The notes under the pieces are model-generated. The model ran no database searches and had not been told where the DNA came from. It saw only the letters and a program-made list of their open reading frames with translations. Made by a program: the position numbers and the translations under genes. Of a stretch of DNA of 64,000 nt, positions 54,528 through 63,057 are shown one piece after another. The stretch's first letter is position 1; each line of letters opens with the position of its first letter. This stretch comes from Cytobacillus sp. S13-E01. GTDB lineage: Bacteria; Bacillota; Bacilli; Bacillales; Bacillaceae_L. Where the stretch lies: NCBI RefSeq assembly GCF_029193815.1, contig NZ_JARFVC010000006.1, forward strand, positions 1 through 64,000, written 5' to 3'.

Positions 54528-55445
54528 ATGCCTGATTTTACATATTATCTAGTAGATGTGTTCACCAATCATGTATTTGCTGGAAATCAACTAGCTGTAT
54601 TTCCTAATGCTGAAGGTATTTCAACGGAACAAATGCAAAAGATTGCAAGGGAACTAAATATTTCTGAGACATCATTTGTTCTGCCTGCAAAAAATGAAAG
54701 GAACAACAAGAAACTTCGGATTTTCACGCCAGCCGTAGAGCTCCCAATGGCAGGGCATCCGACAATTGGAACTGCGTATGTACTAGCAAGTAGAAAACTT
54801 ATTGAAACAAATGAAGGCGCAACTGTGGTGGTGTTCGAAGAAAATGTTGGTGATATTGGTGTCACGGTTCATAAATTGAAGGGTGAGGTTTCAAAAGTTG
54901 AAATGGAGCAGCCGATCCCACAGTTTGGTGATATTTATAAGGATAGTGATAAGATAGCCAAGCTGTTATCACTTAGTACGGAAGATATCGACCATAGTCT
55001 ACCAATCCAATCCGTGTCCGCTGGTGTCCCTTTTTTATATATTCCTTTAAACTCGCTGTCTGCCTTGAAAAAAATTAAATTTCGTTTAGATATCTGGAAA
55101 GATCATTTTAGTGCATATGAGGATTTTAAACATGTGTTTGTCTTTTCACGTGAAGTTGAACATAAAGGTTCTACTATCCATAGCAGAATGTTTGCGCCAG
55201 CAATGGGAATACCGGAAGACCCCGCAACAGGTGCTGCAAGTGGTCCGTTAGGTGCTTATTTGGTCCATTATGGTGTAACGAAAGAAAATATAGATGGGGA
55301 GTATCAGATAGTCAGTGAACAAGGAATAGAAATGGGGCGAGCAAGCTTTATCGACATAACAATTTTGAAAAAAGATGATCAGATTAGTAGTGTTAAAATT
55401 GGTGGTTGTAGTGTCGATATTGGTGAAGGACGACTTTATTTATAA
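54528..55445 (+). CDS. PhzF family phenazine-biosynthesis-like isomerase
   Basis: A 305-residue protein of the PhzF family with two hot-dog-like diaminopimelate-epimerase-fold halves: LVDVFTNHVFAGNQLAVFPNAE near residue 8, ELNISETSFVLP near 41 (catalytic Glu), TPAVELPMAGHPTIGTAY near 68 and GIPEDPATGAASGPLGAYLV near 227. No phenazine genes are near, so it likely isomerises some other metabolite. Starts at ATG 54528 behind GGAGCTG. Single gene. Confidence 0.88.
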   Translation: MPDFTYYLVDVFTNHVFAGNQLAVFPNAEGISTEQMQKIARELNISETSFVLPAKNERNNKKLRIFTPAVELPMAGHPTIGTAYVLASRKLIETNEGATVVVFEENVGDIGVTVHKLKGEVSKVEMEQPIPQFGDIYKDSDKIAKLLSLSTEDIDHSLPIQSVSAGVPFLYIPLNSLSALKKIKFRLDIWKDHFSAYEDFKHVFVFSREVEHKGSTIHSRMFAPAMGIPEDPATGAASGPLGAYLVHYGVTKENIDGEYQIVSEQGIEMGRASFIDITILKKDDQISSVKIGGCSVDIGEGRLYL

Positions 55446-55625
55446 TAAGGCCTTTTTGTAAGCTCATAGTCGTGATGCCTTGAGAACTTCATTTTAAAAA
55501 TATAATTAGTAAATAAATGATATTTTTTTACAAATAATGGTATTATTGTAGTGTTGTGTTAATACTTTTTTAAAAAGGGTTATTTTAATTGTTAGGTGTT
55601 TTAATACCAGTCCAGGAGGGGTATT

Positions 55626-55865
55626 ATCCTAATCATATATATTGCAACCTTAGTCATATATGCCATTGCCATTGGATTGATTGGATTTGGTTTGTTGTTA
55701 TTATTTGTTAGAGATGATAAGAAAAAAGCACTTTTTGTTCTGATTATAAGTGTAGTGTTGTTTGTACTAGCTTTATCAAGTAACAAAATTCGTACCCAAG
55801 CTAACGAGTTAACACAACTTAAAGCAAGTCATATTGCACTAACTCAATATTACGAAAGAGTATAA
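55626..55865 (+). CDS. Small membrane protein with a non-standard or lost start codon
   Basis: A near-perfect ribosome binding site (CCAGGAGGGG, 55612-55621) is followed by an open frame encoding two strong membrane segments (YIATLVIYAIAIGLIGFGLL and KALFVLIISVVLFVLALSSN) and a polar tail ending YYERV. No ATG, GTG or TTG lies at a suitable distance: the frame reads ATT ATC CTA ATC after the site, and the first TTG is at 55677, far downstream and inside the first helix. Either ATC/ATT is used or a mutation destroyed the start. I give the ATC at 55626, six bases from GGAGG. Family unknown. Confidence 0.45.
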   Translation: MLIIYIATLVIYAIAIGLIGFGLLLLFVRDDKKKALFVLIISVVLFVLALSSNKIRTQANELTQLKASHIALTQYYERV

Positions 55866-56032
55866 GTGAAATTGTACTGATGATTACTTACAAAAGGCAT
55901 TTTCAGATGAAGGTGATAATCAGGTTTGGAAGATTATCATACTAGCAATCTTTTCCAAAAAAGAAGCTTGATTATGTACATTTTTAATAAATTAGATTAT
56001 AATATAGTATAGTTGAAGGAGGTGGATAGGAA

Positions 56033-56137
56033 TTGGACGATGACGAACCTGAGGGTGAGAGTAACAATGTAAGAACTATGTGGATTGTTATAAAAACCAG
56101 AGTGTATCTAAATACGATTTATTATAGACGGCAATGA
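56033..56137 (+). CDS. Possible very small protein (34 residues)
   Basis: TTG 56033 lies after AAGGAGGTGGATAGG and opens 34 codons: an acidic start (MDDDEPEGESNN) and a basic hydrophobic end (RTMWIVIKTRVYLNTIYYRR). The ribosome binding site is strong and a TATAAT-like box is near 55998, but the frame is short and I know no homologue. The rest of 55866-56200 holds nothing else. Confidence 0.3.
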   Translation: MDDDEPEGESNNVRTMWIVIKTRVYLNTIYYRRQ

Positions 56138-56200
56138 TTATCTCTTTAGTAAATAATGCGGTTTTAAAACACAAATTATTTAATATGGAGGATGAATTGT

Positions 56201-57520
56201 TTGTTTATAGAAATTTTGGTTTTAATGATACTCATAGTGCTTAATGCCTTTTTTGCTGCATCTGAAATTGCTCTAATCTCATTGAACGATAACAAGATAA
56301 AGGCAATGGCTGAAGCTGGTAATAAAAGAGCAAGATTGTTGCACAACCTTTTGAACGAACCAAGTCGCTTTTTAGCCACTATACAAATAGGAGTTACCCT
56401 GGCCGGATTTCTGGCGAGTGCGTTTGCAGCCGGTAGTTTTGCTGGTAAGATTGCGCGTTTTATCTTTATGACAGGGGTACCATTATCAGAAAAGGTTCTT
56501 GAGACCATTTCGGTAATCTTGATAACTTTACTATTATCGTTTTTTACCTTAGTAGTGGGTGAACTTGTTCCTAAACGACTAGCCATGCAAAAAGCAGAAT
56601 CCATTTCCATGTTCGCAGCAGTACCGTTGACAATACTTTCAAAGGTGTCTGCCCCATTTGTAAAATTATTATCATTATCAACAAACACGATCATTCGACT
56701 TTTTGGAGTCGATCCCCATTTGGATGAAGACAATGTAACGGAAGAAGAAATCCGGATGATGGTTGATGTAGGAGAAGAGAACGGATCTATACAGACTAGT
56801 GAAAAAACGATGATTAACAATATTTTAGAATTCGATAATAAAATTGTCTCAGATATCATGACCCATCGCACAAATGTAATTGGTATTTCAATAGATACAG
56901 AATTTAGTGATCTTGTAAAACTAATCAATTACGAAAAATATACAAGATACCCTGTTTATAATGAAGGTCTCGATAATATCGTTGGTATTCTTCATGTGAA
57001 AGATATGCTTCAATTTATAGAGAGTGGAGATAACCATTCATTTAACCTCAAAAATTTGATGCGAACGCCTTATTTTGTTCTCGGCTCTAGAAAGACAGAC
57101 GATTTATTTTTAGATCTACAAAAGAACAAAGTCCATATGGCTGTTGTTATTGATGAATATGGTGGAACAGATGGGATTGTAACTATAGAAGATTTAATTG
57201 AAGAAATCGTTGGTAATATTTTTGACGAATATGATGAGCATGAAGAAGAGCATGAATATAAGCAGCTTGATGCTAACACGTTCATGATGGAAGGAACAGT
57301 AAGTTTATATGATGTAAGAGATCTATTGAAGATAGACTTACCTGTTACGGACTATGATACCTTAAGTGGTTTTATAATCGGACAGCTTGGAAATATTCCA
57401 ACTGAAGATGAAAAAACGGTAATCGAGTTTGATGGTATCAATTTTTATGTCGATCAAGTTGATGAAAAAAGAATTACAAAAATAAAAGTACAAAATAATA
57501 GATTTATTGTTGCATCGTAA
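56201..57520 (+). CDS. CNNM/CorC-type transporter (hemolysin family, DUF21 plus CBS)
   Basis: A 439-residue membrane protein: N-terminal DUF21/CNNM domain with about four helices (LNAFFAASEIALISLNDNKI near residue 13), a CBS pair (MTHRTNVIGISIDTEFSDLV to VVIDEYGGTDGIVTIEDLIEEIVGNIFDE, given in part, about 220-350), then a CorC_HlyC domain. Such proteins export or handle magnesium or other divalent cations. TTG 56201 is eight bases after GGAGGA; the ATG at 56192 overlaps that site, so TTG is the likely start. Single gene. Confidence 0.88.
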   Translation: MFIEILVLMILIVLNAFFAASEIALISLNDNKIKAMAEAGNKRARLLHNLLNEPSRFLATIQIGVTLAGFLASAFAAGSFAGKIARFIFMTGVPLSEKVLETISVILITLLLSFFTLVVGELVPKRLAMQKAESISMFAAVPLTILSKVSAPFVKLLSLSTNTIIRLFGVDPHLDEDNVTEEEIRMMVDVGEENGSIQTSEKTMINNILEFDNKIVSDIMTHRTNVIGISIDTEFSDLVKLINYEKYTRYPVYNEGLDNIVGILHVKDMLQFIESGDNHSFNLKNLMRTPYFVLGSRKTDDLFLDLQKNKVHMAVVIDEYGGTDGIVTIEDLIEEIVGNIFDEYDEHEEEHEYKQLDANTFMMEGTVSLYDVRDLLKIDLPVTDYDTLSGFIIGQLGNIPTEDEKTVIEFDGINFYVDQVDEKRITKIKVQNNRFIVAS

Positions 57521-57703
57521 AAACTAAAAGCAGACCTAATATATTAGTAAGTAGTTCGATTATGAAGTAGAAAACTCAATTTAACAAGTTAAATAACCAG
57601 CTAATTCAGACAATTTTTGCCAACTCAAAACGCATAGAAAACGCAGAGGTTTTAACATTAAACCGTTCCGTTTTGAGGTACACAGGCGGTAAATTGACAT
57701 TAG

Positions 57704-57738
57704 AAATGGCATACGAATCAATGTATGCCATTTTCCTT
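57704..57738. terminator. Terminator-like hairpin
   Basis: AAATGGCATAC (57704-57714) pairs with GTATGCCATTT (57723-57733), followed by TCCTTTT. It is 184 bases after the CNNM gene, with no gene between. Confidence 0.65.
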
Positions 57739-57959
57739 TTATATAGGGATTTATAATACCTCTTATAGTAAAATAAAACCACTAATGACAAAATAAATTT
57801 AAAGGACAATGCTTACTTGGACACTCAAAATTAAGTGTCAATTGGGATGTCAATTATTACACATTTCCATATACATCAGAAGTCATCTCCTAAATTTAGT
57901 AACCAGTGATCGTTAAAATAAGAGGAGATTTTCCGGTTAAATTACGTAATAAGGCTTGG

Positions 57960-58110
57960 TTCGGGGTATATAAGCGGAGGTTTTCCGCTTATGCAATGCA
58001 AAATGATCCATTTTGACGTTTTTTGTGTAAATAGTCGGAATCCTTCCGTCTATTTAAGCTATTTTAAGTGCTATTTCGTAATTAATTTCTCCGCTTATTA
58101 AACCATGCTG
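57960..58110. repeat. Cluster of short hairpins with a TCCGCTTAT theme
   Basis: ATAAGCGGAGGTTTTCCGCTTAT (57970-57992, described as ATAAGCGGA, a GGT loop and TTCCGCTTAT), AAATAGTCGGAA/TTCCGTCTATTT (58028-58054) and a lone CTCCGCTTATT (58091-58101) occur within 135 bases. I believe similar CCGCTTATT palindromes are scattered in other Bacillus genomes. The 814-base gap 57521-58334 has no gene. Confidence 0.65.
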
Positions 58111-58140
58111 ATTCCCTCATCTCTTGGTCCTTGAGGTTTG

Positions 58141-58250
58141 TCTTATGCTTGACTTGCACAAGATGTGCTGATGTCGATGTTCGCCACAGGACGTGGTGGG
58201 TTTTAATCGACGATCAGGTAAGCGGGCGCGCCTTGCGCTTTTCTTGTTTT
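58141..58250. repeat. Dispersed GC-rich repeat, copy sharing the 471-563 module
   Basis: TATGCTTGACTTGCACAAGA and following bases through GGGTTTTAATCGACG match 471-538 with one change. The right end GCGGGCGCGCCTTGCGCTTT resembles other copies but with a small rearrangement. Confidence 0.88.
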
Positions 58251-58334
58251 AAATTGTCTGGTTATGGATAAGATCCGGTGTGGATCGCAGTATGAAGAGT
58301 TAATATAATGTATAATATTGATTGACTAATTAAT

Positions 58335-58799
58335 TTATAGTGGTAGAGAGGAATCTGGACTAGTTCCTCTTCTCTTCACGATTAACCCAATAATAATGAG
58401 AATAACTCCTAGTACAAGGAACGTTAGATCATAGATAATTGCGTTTGGATCGCCTGGTTTTATACGATGGATTTGAAAGATATGATGATTTGTTATCCCT
58501 TCTATTAAATTAAAAGCACCTCCACCAATCAAAATTCCTCCAATTAGTAGACTTACTCCTTTGGCAAGATCAGTTGGTTTTCCCGCTAGCCATAAAAGAA
58601 CTCCACCAACCACTAAGGCAATGGTAACTGCAAAATTGAATATTCCATCACTAATGATTTGCCCAGAACGGTTTGTATCCATAACAACACTGTGCCATTG
58701 TAATAGTTGATGAAAGATAATTCCGTCAAGAGCACCTAAAAAACCGAATCCTATTACAAAACTACCAGTTATACCTTTAATGCTTGAATTGGTGCCCAT
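58335..58799 (-). CDS. DUF2243 membrane protein
   Basis: A 154-residue protein with four membrane segments: FVIGFGFLGALDGIIFHQLLQWH near residue 15 (His-rich first helix region, part of the DUF2243 signature), then GGVLLWLAGK, GGILIGGGAFNLIEGITNHHIFQIHRIKP near 88 and a last helix. Conserved His residues suggest a metal or haem ligand, not proven. ATG 58799 follows AAGGAGAT; an upstream ATG at 58820 is less well placed. Function unknown. Confidence 0.83.
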   Translation of the reverse strand: MGTNSSIKGITGSFVIGFGFLGALDGIIFHQLLQWHSVVMDTNRSGQIISDGIFNFAVTIALVVGGVLLWLAGKPTDLAKGVSLLIGGILIGGGAFNLIEGITNHHIFQIHRIKPGDPNAIIYDLTFLVLGVILIIIGLIVKRRGTSPDSSLPL

Positions 58800-59015
58800 T
58801 TTTATCTCCTTGTTAATCATAATTAGTACATTTTTACATTATGGGCAGAAAAGGATAATAGTATACCAAAGTAAGAAAGTGTGCATCGGTTATATGTACA
58901 CTGTCTGTTTCCCGATCGGATAACCAGGCGAGCAAGTATTAAAGGGATTAAAAGCTATGTGATAGAATTAAAACTGAACCATCATTGAGAATGGCTTAAA
59001 ATATATATTTTTTAC

Positions 59016-59599
59016 TTATTTCTTTACGGATTTCATTTTCAGAAAGAGCATTACATATTTAGTAAATATACTAATTAACGAATAAATGAAAAGTGAATAA
59101 ATATGACGCCAAGTTAACATCTTATATACACCAGCCAATTGGGCGAGTGGCTCTGCTACGTATGAGATAAAACCAGCAAGAATAATCGTTGCAATAATGA
59201 ATTTTTTTGATCATTGACCCATTGATAGATAAGCATAAATGGGATGATCACTAAGGTAACATCATATGGATAAAATTGTGGAAATAAGTAGGATGACAAG
59301 CGGACTGGGTATGTCCACAGCATCATATTACTACCTATCGAGTCTAATATGGTTGCGATCGTACCTAAAAAAAGTCCATAAGTCATTACTTCAAAAATTC
59401 TTGTTTTATCTAGTAAAAGCCACCATATAATTGGTGGAAATATTGTAAACAGTACAAGTAACCACCAAGGTAAAGTCATGAAATTATGCTGATACCAGTA
59501 TTGTTGAATCATTTTAAAAAGGTTCCCTTCAGCCTCGAGAACTTTTTCAAAAGACGAATTATGGCTCGTATTTAGAACAGAAAACATATTCATCACCAA
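59016..59599 (-). pseudogene. CBO0543-type membrane protein gene, frameshifted in a poly-A tract
   Basis: From ATG 59599 the frame encodes a membrane protein of the CBO0543 type (LPWWLLVLFTIFPPIIWWLL; LFPQFYPYDVTLVIIPFMLI) but ends early at 59156. At a run of seven A (minus strand; 59212-59218) the frame changes. Adding one A restores a continuous reading: DQKKFIIATIILAGFISYVA, then EPLAQLAGVYKMLTWRHIY and a last helix to the stop at 59016-59018. The restored protein would be about 194 residues, the family norm. The single-base loss could be decay, slippage variation or a sequencing error. Confidence 0.72.
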
Positions 59600-59906
59600 G
59601 GTTCACACTCCTTATATTAGAATGTGACAAATGTTTAAGTATAATTCATCAGTTTAGAATAGTGGTAGATGTGATCCTATCAAGAAAAAACTGCCAAAAC
59701 ATTGACGGTTTTAGTTAGTTATCGTAAAAGTCACCTCTACTACTATTTACGTATCATCTACAAAAAGGGTACGCCAAAAATAAAGTTGCAAACTAAAAGA
59801 AGGGTAGGGTAATATTATTGAAAAATACATAGAAGAACCTAATGTCTTCGCACCAAGTGAAGTTTGGACTATAGAGTTTTTTTAGCATAAAAGGGGATGA
59901 GTAGAA
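59600..59906. other. Gene-free region before the Gfo/Idh/MocA gene
   Basis: It holds no complete gene. A 25-codon frame ending at 59885 (VFAPSEVWTIEFF) is preceded by a stop and may be the tail of a lost gene. AAAAGGGGATGAG at 59889-59900 is the ribosome binding site for the next gene. Confidence 0.45.
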
Positions 59907-60890
59907 TTGATACGATTCGGTTTCATTGGTACTAATTGGATAACAGATCGTTTGATTGATGCAGGTAAAAAGAATGAAGACTTTGCTTTGACAGCGGTAT
60001 ATTCTAGAACGGAGGAAAGAGCTAGAGAGTACGCGGTTCTGCACGAAATAGAGTTAACTTTTACGGACCTTGAGGAAATGGCTAAGAGTGATGAAATTGA
60101 TGCTGTCTATATAGCTAGCCCAAATTCATTTCATGTAAAGCAAGCTATTATATTTATGAACTATGGAAAGCATGTTCTTTGCGAAAAACCTATGGCAACA
60201 AACACTGCTGAGTTAGACTTGCTTTTTGAAGTAGCAAAGAGAAACAATGTTTTACTAATGGAAGCATTAAAAACAACTTTCCTTCCAAACTTTAAAATGA
60301 TAGAGAATAACTTACATAAACTTGGGAAAATCCGTAGATATGTCGCTAATTATAGTAAATATTCATCCCGTTATGATGCTTATCGACAAGGTACCGTTTT
60401 AAACGCATTTAATCCAGCATTCTCAAACGGATCATTAATGGATCTTGGCGTGTACTGCATTTATCCAATGGTTGTTTTATTTGGAGAACCTCGAGAGCTT
60501 AAAGCCTCAAGTTTATTACTAGAGTCAGGAGTAGATGGAGAAGGGAGCATGATCCTTGAGTATGATGGGATGGATGCGATTATTATGCATTCTAAAATCT
60601 CAAATTCTTATTCGGTGTCTGAAATTATCGGGGAAGAAGCAACAATTGTCATAGATAGTATTTCTGAACCAGAACATGTTGAGATTCGTTACAGAGATGG
60701 GCGGGTTGAAAAAATAAGCGAACCACAAGAAGAAAATGCGATGTATTATGAGGCTAAAGAGTTTATTGATTTAATAAAGACCGGAAAATCAGAGTCGACT
60801 GTGAATTCGTATGAACATTCAAGAATCACCACTAAGATTATAGATATCGCAAGGAAGCAAACTGGGGTTGTTTATCCTTCAGATAAGTAA
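59907..60890 (+). CDS. Gfo/Idh/MocA family NAD(P)-dependent oxidoreductase
   Basis: A 327-residue dehydrogenase: Rossmann motif FGFIGTNWITDRLIDAG (near residue 4), IDAVYIASPNSFHVKQA (near 64) and the signature HVLCEKPMATN with catalytic Lys (near 89). Family members oxidise sugar or polyol hydroxyls, for example of inositol or keto-sugars. TTG 59907 is preceded by AAAAGGGGATGAG. It ends in its own terminator ahead of the LacI-controlled operon, so it is probably a separate unit with a related sugar theme. Confidence 0.87.
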   Translation: MIRFGFIGTNWITDRLIDAGKKNEDFALTAVYSRTEERAREYAVLHEIELTFTDLEEMAKSDEIDAVYIASPNSFHVKQAIIFMNYGKHVLCEKPMATNTAELDLLFEVAKRNNVLLMEALKTTFLPNFKMIENNLHKLGKIRRYVANYSKYSSRYDAYRQGTVLNAFNPAFSNGSLMDLGVYCIYPMVVLFGEPRELKASSLLLESGVDGEGSMILEYDGMDAIIMHSKISNSYSVSEIIGEEATIVIDSISEPEHVEIRYRDGRVEKISEPQEENAMYYEAKEFIDLIKTGKSESTVNSYEHSRITTKIIDIARKQTGVVYPSDK

Positions 60891-60908
60891 TACGTATAGT
60901 GTACTGGA

Positions 60909-60937
60909 GAACTACTTTAAAGGAGTAGTTCTTTTTT
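60909..60937 (+). terminator. Terminator of the Gfo/Idh/MocA gene
   Basis: GAACTACT (60909-60916) pairs with AGTAGTTC (60924-60931), followed by six T. Confidence 0.9.
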
Positions 60938-60961
60938 CTTTAGAGAAATTATAGAAAATAC

Positions 60962-60990
60962 TTGTAAAGCGCTTTCAGTTGTCTTATAAT
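60962..60990 (+). promoter_or_regulatory. Promoter of the LacI-kinase-hxl operon, overlapping a cre-like site
   Basis: TTGTAA (60962-60967) and TATAAT (60985-60990) are exactly 17 bases apart. TGTAAAGCGCTTTCA (60963-60977) overlaps the -35 and resembles a CcpA cre box or LacI-family operator (palindromic AAAGCGCTTT core), with a one-base extended left arm. Confidence 0.7.
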
Positions 60991-61004
60991 TCAACTAAAT
61001 CGAT

Positions 61005-61024
61005 TTACTAAACCGGTTTAGTAA
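61005..61024 (+). promoter_or_regulatory. LacI-family operator, perfect 20-bp palindrome
   Basis: TTACTAAACCGGTTTAGTAA is a perfect palindrome centred on CCGG, lying about 8-27 bases after the predicted transcription start. The central CG and symmetric arms are typical of LacI-family operators, so the downstream regulator probably represses its own operon here. Confidence 0.8.
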
Positions 61025-61066
61025 TATTCGTTTAATCGAATTTAGTAGGAATTTGGAGAAGATAAA

Positions 61067-62062
61067 ATGAAAACGGTTACGATGGCGGATGTGGCTAAAC
61101 ATGCAGAGGTATCTAAAAGCACAATCTCTCAATACTTAAATCAGCGTTACGATTATATGGGTGAAAAGACGAAAGAGCGAATTGAAAAGGCAATAAAAGA
61201 ACTAGGATACCAACCAAATATTGTTGCAAGAAGCTTAAAACAAAAATCAACGTCAACAATTGGTGTTATTGTAGCTAATATTTTGCATGCGTTCTCAACA
61301 CAGGTAATACGAGCTATTGAAGATATCTGCCATGAATATGACTTTCACATTATCGTATGCAATGCAGATGATGACTCCAAAAAGGAAAAGAGATATATCA
61401 ATATGTTACGTGCAAAACAACTAGATGGACTCATTATTTTCCCGACTGGAGGAAATGTTTCGCTATACGAGAAGATGGTAGCGGAAAACTATCCTGTTAT
61501 TTTTGTAGATAGAATAGTGCCTAATATACAGATACCATCTATAATGCTTGATAATGAAAAGGCATCCAGTTTAGCGGTCAAACATTTCATAGAGAAAGGG
61601 CATGTACGGATTGGAATCATAACGTCATCCATAATTGAACATGTGACACCACGTATTGAACGAATAAACGGGTACAAAAAAGCACTACAAGAAAACGATC
61701 TAGAGATTAACGAATCTTACATAAAAAGTGTGGAACGTCAACAGGTACAGGAATGTCTTAAAGAAATGTTATCGTTAGCAAAACCACCACAAGCTATAAT
61801 TGCAGGTAATGATTTAACACTGATTGAAATTTTAAAGTTTGTAAGTGAACAAGGTTTGAAAATCCCACAACACTTAGATGTAGTAAGTATTGATGATGTT
61901 TCATTTGCCAGCTTTTATAGTCCACTATTAACAACAGTTGCTCAACCAACGTTTGAAATGGGGAAAAAGGCAGCTGAACTTTTATTAGCAAAAATTAAAA
62001 AAGAAGATAGTGAAGAACAACACCATGTGTATCGATTTGAGCCAATACTTATAAAGCGTTAG
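61067..62062 (+). CDS. LacI family transcriptional regulator (KdgR-like)
   Basis: A 331-residue LacI/GalR repressor: HTH MADVAKHAEVSKSTISQYLN near residues 6-25, hinge ARSLKQKSTSTIGVIVANIL near 54, and a periplasmic-binding-like effector domain (DGLIIFPTGG near 121, DVVSIDDVSFASFYSPLLTTVAQP near 267). It resembles KdgR of B. subtilis. It heads an operon with a KdgK-like kinase and hxl-type genes and likely controls it from the palindrome at 61005-61024. ATG 61067 has GGAGAAG upstream. Confidence 0.87.
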   Translation: MKTVTMADVAKHAEVSKSTISQYLNQRYDYMGEKTKERIEKAIKELGYQPNIVARSLKQKSTSTIGVIVANILHAFSTQVIRAIEDICHEYDFHIIVCNADDDSKKEKRYINMLRAKQLDGLIIFPTGGNVSLYEKMVAENYPVIFVDRIVPNIQIPSIMLDNEKASSLAVKHFIEKGHVRIGIITSSIIEHVTPRIERINGYKKALQENDLEINESYIKSVERQQVQECLKEMLSLAKPPQAIIAGNDLTLIEILKFVSEQGLKIPQHLDVVSIDDVSFASFYSPLLTTVAQPTFEMGKKAAELLLAKIKKEDSEEQHHVYRFEPILIKR

Positions 62063-62088
62063 TAGTACAAGACAGGGAGGTCAATTAA

Positions 62089-63042
62089 ATGAACGATATA
62101 ATAACAATCGGAGATGCCATGATATCCTTTAATCCATGCTCCAAAGGACCTTTAAGACATGTTGCCTCTTTTGATCGAAAAGTTGGAGGAGCAGAGTTAA
62201 ATGTCGCGATTGGTTGTTCACGATTAGGTTTAAAAACAGGTTGGATTAGCCGTTTAGGAAACGATGAATTTGGAAGATATATATACAACTTTGTACGTGG
62301 TGAAGGTATTGATGTCTCTCAAGTGAAATTTGAAGATGACTATCCCACATCGGTACATTTTAAGGAAATTTTAGAGGATGGTAGTGGAAGAACATTTTAT
62401 TACCGTTTGAATTCACCTACAACTACGTTAACAAAGGAAACACTTGATGCTGAGTATATTAAACAAGCAAAAGTGCTTCATATAACAGGTGTTTTTCAAG
62501 CAGTTGATAAAGAAAAGAATGTTGATTTAATTAAACACGCAATCAAGATAGCTAAAGAAAATGGTGTAATCGTTTCGTTTGATCCAAATATTCGTCTAAA
62601 ATTATGGTCTAAAGAAGAAGCGAAGGAAGCCTTAGTAGATATACTACCACTTGTAGATATCTTTCTAACAAGTGTGGAAGAAGCTGAGCTTCTATTTGGT
62701 GTAAGTGATCCTTTTGAAATCGTTGAGAGATGTAAAGTAATCGGTATTCCTTATATTGCAATTAAGCAAGGGGAAAAAGGATCGATCGGTTATCACGGTG
62801 GAAAATATATTGTGGCACCGCCTATACCACCTAAAAAAGTGGTTGATACTGTAGGTGCTGGAGATGGTTTCGATGCGGCTTTTCTCTACGGTTATTTGAA
62901 CAAATGGTCCCTTGAACAAACTTTACGATTTGCGAATACAGTGGGGTCAATGGTAGTAAGTGTCTCAGGTGATAATGAAGGTCTACCTTATATTGATGAA
63001 GTACTTATTCAAATGGGAGCAAAAGAGTTAATAGAAAGATAG
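62089..63042 (+). CDS. PfkB family sugar kinase, KdgK-like
   Basis: A 317-residue ribokinase-type enzyme: GDAMISFNP near residue 8, KVGGAELNVAIGCSRLG near 31, VSFDPNIRLKLW near 164 and the ATP/anion-hole signature DTVGAGDGFDAAFLYG near 257. It looks most like 2-dehydro-3-deoxygluconokinase, but no KDPG aldolase gene follows; instead a hexulose-phosphate synthase-like gene does, so the substrate may be a different ketose. Twenty-six bases after lacI, ATG 62089 follows CAGGGAGGTC. Confidence 0.85.
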   Translation: MNDIITIGDAMISFNPCSKGPLRHVASFDRKVGGAELNVAIGCSRLGLKTGWISRLGNDEFGRYIYNFVRGEGIDVSQVKFEDDYPTSVHFKEILEDGSGRTFYYRLNSPTTTLTKETLDAEYIKQAKVLHITGVFQAVDKEKNVDLIKHAIKIAKENGVIVSFDPNIRLKLWSKEEAKEALVDILPLVDIFLTSVEEAELLFGVSDPFEIVERCKVIGIPYIAIKQGEKGSIGYHGGKYIVAPPIPPKKVVDTVGAGDGFDAAFLYGYLNKWSLEQTLRFANTVGSMVVSVSGDNEGLPYIDEVLIQMGAKELIER

Positions 63043-63057
63043 TCTTGAGGTGAAGAA

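Noticed and set aside
57606-57809. 67-residue minus-strand frame
   Set aside because: No ribosome binding site, overlaps a hairpin, composition unlike a protein.
59806-59885. 25-codon frame ending VFAPSEVWTIEFF
   Set aside because: Reads like the tail of an enzyme but has a stop just upstream and no start; too short to assign.
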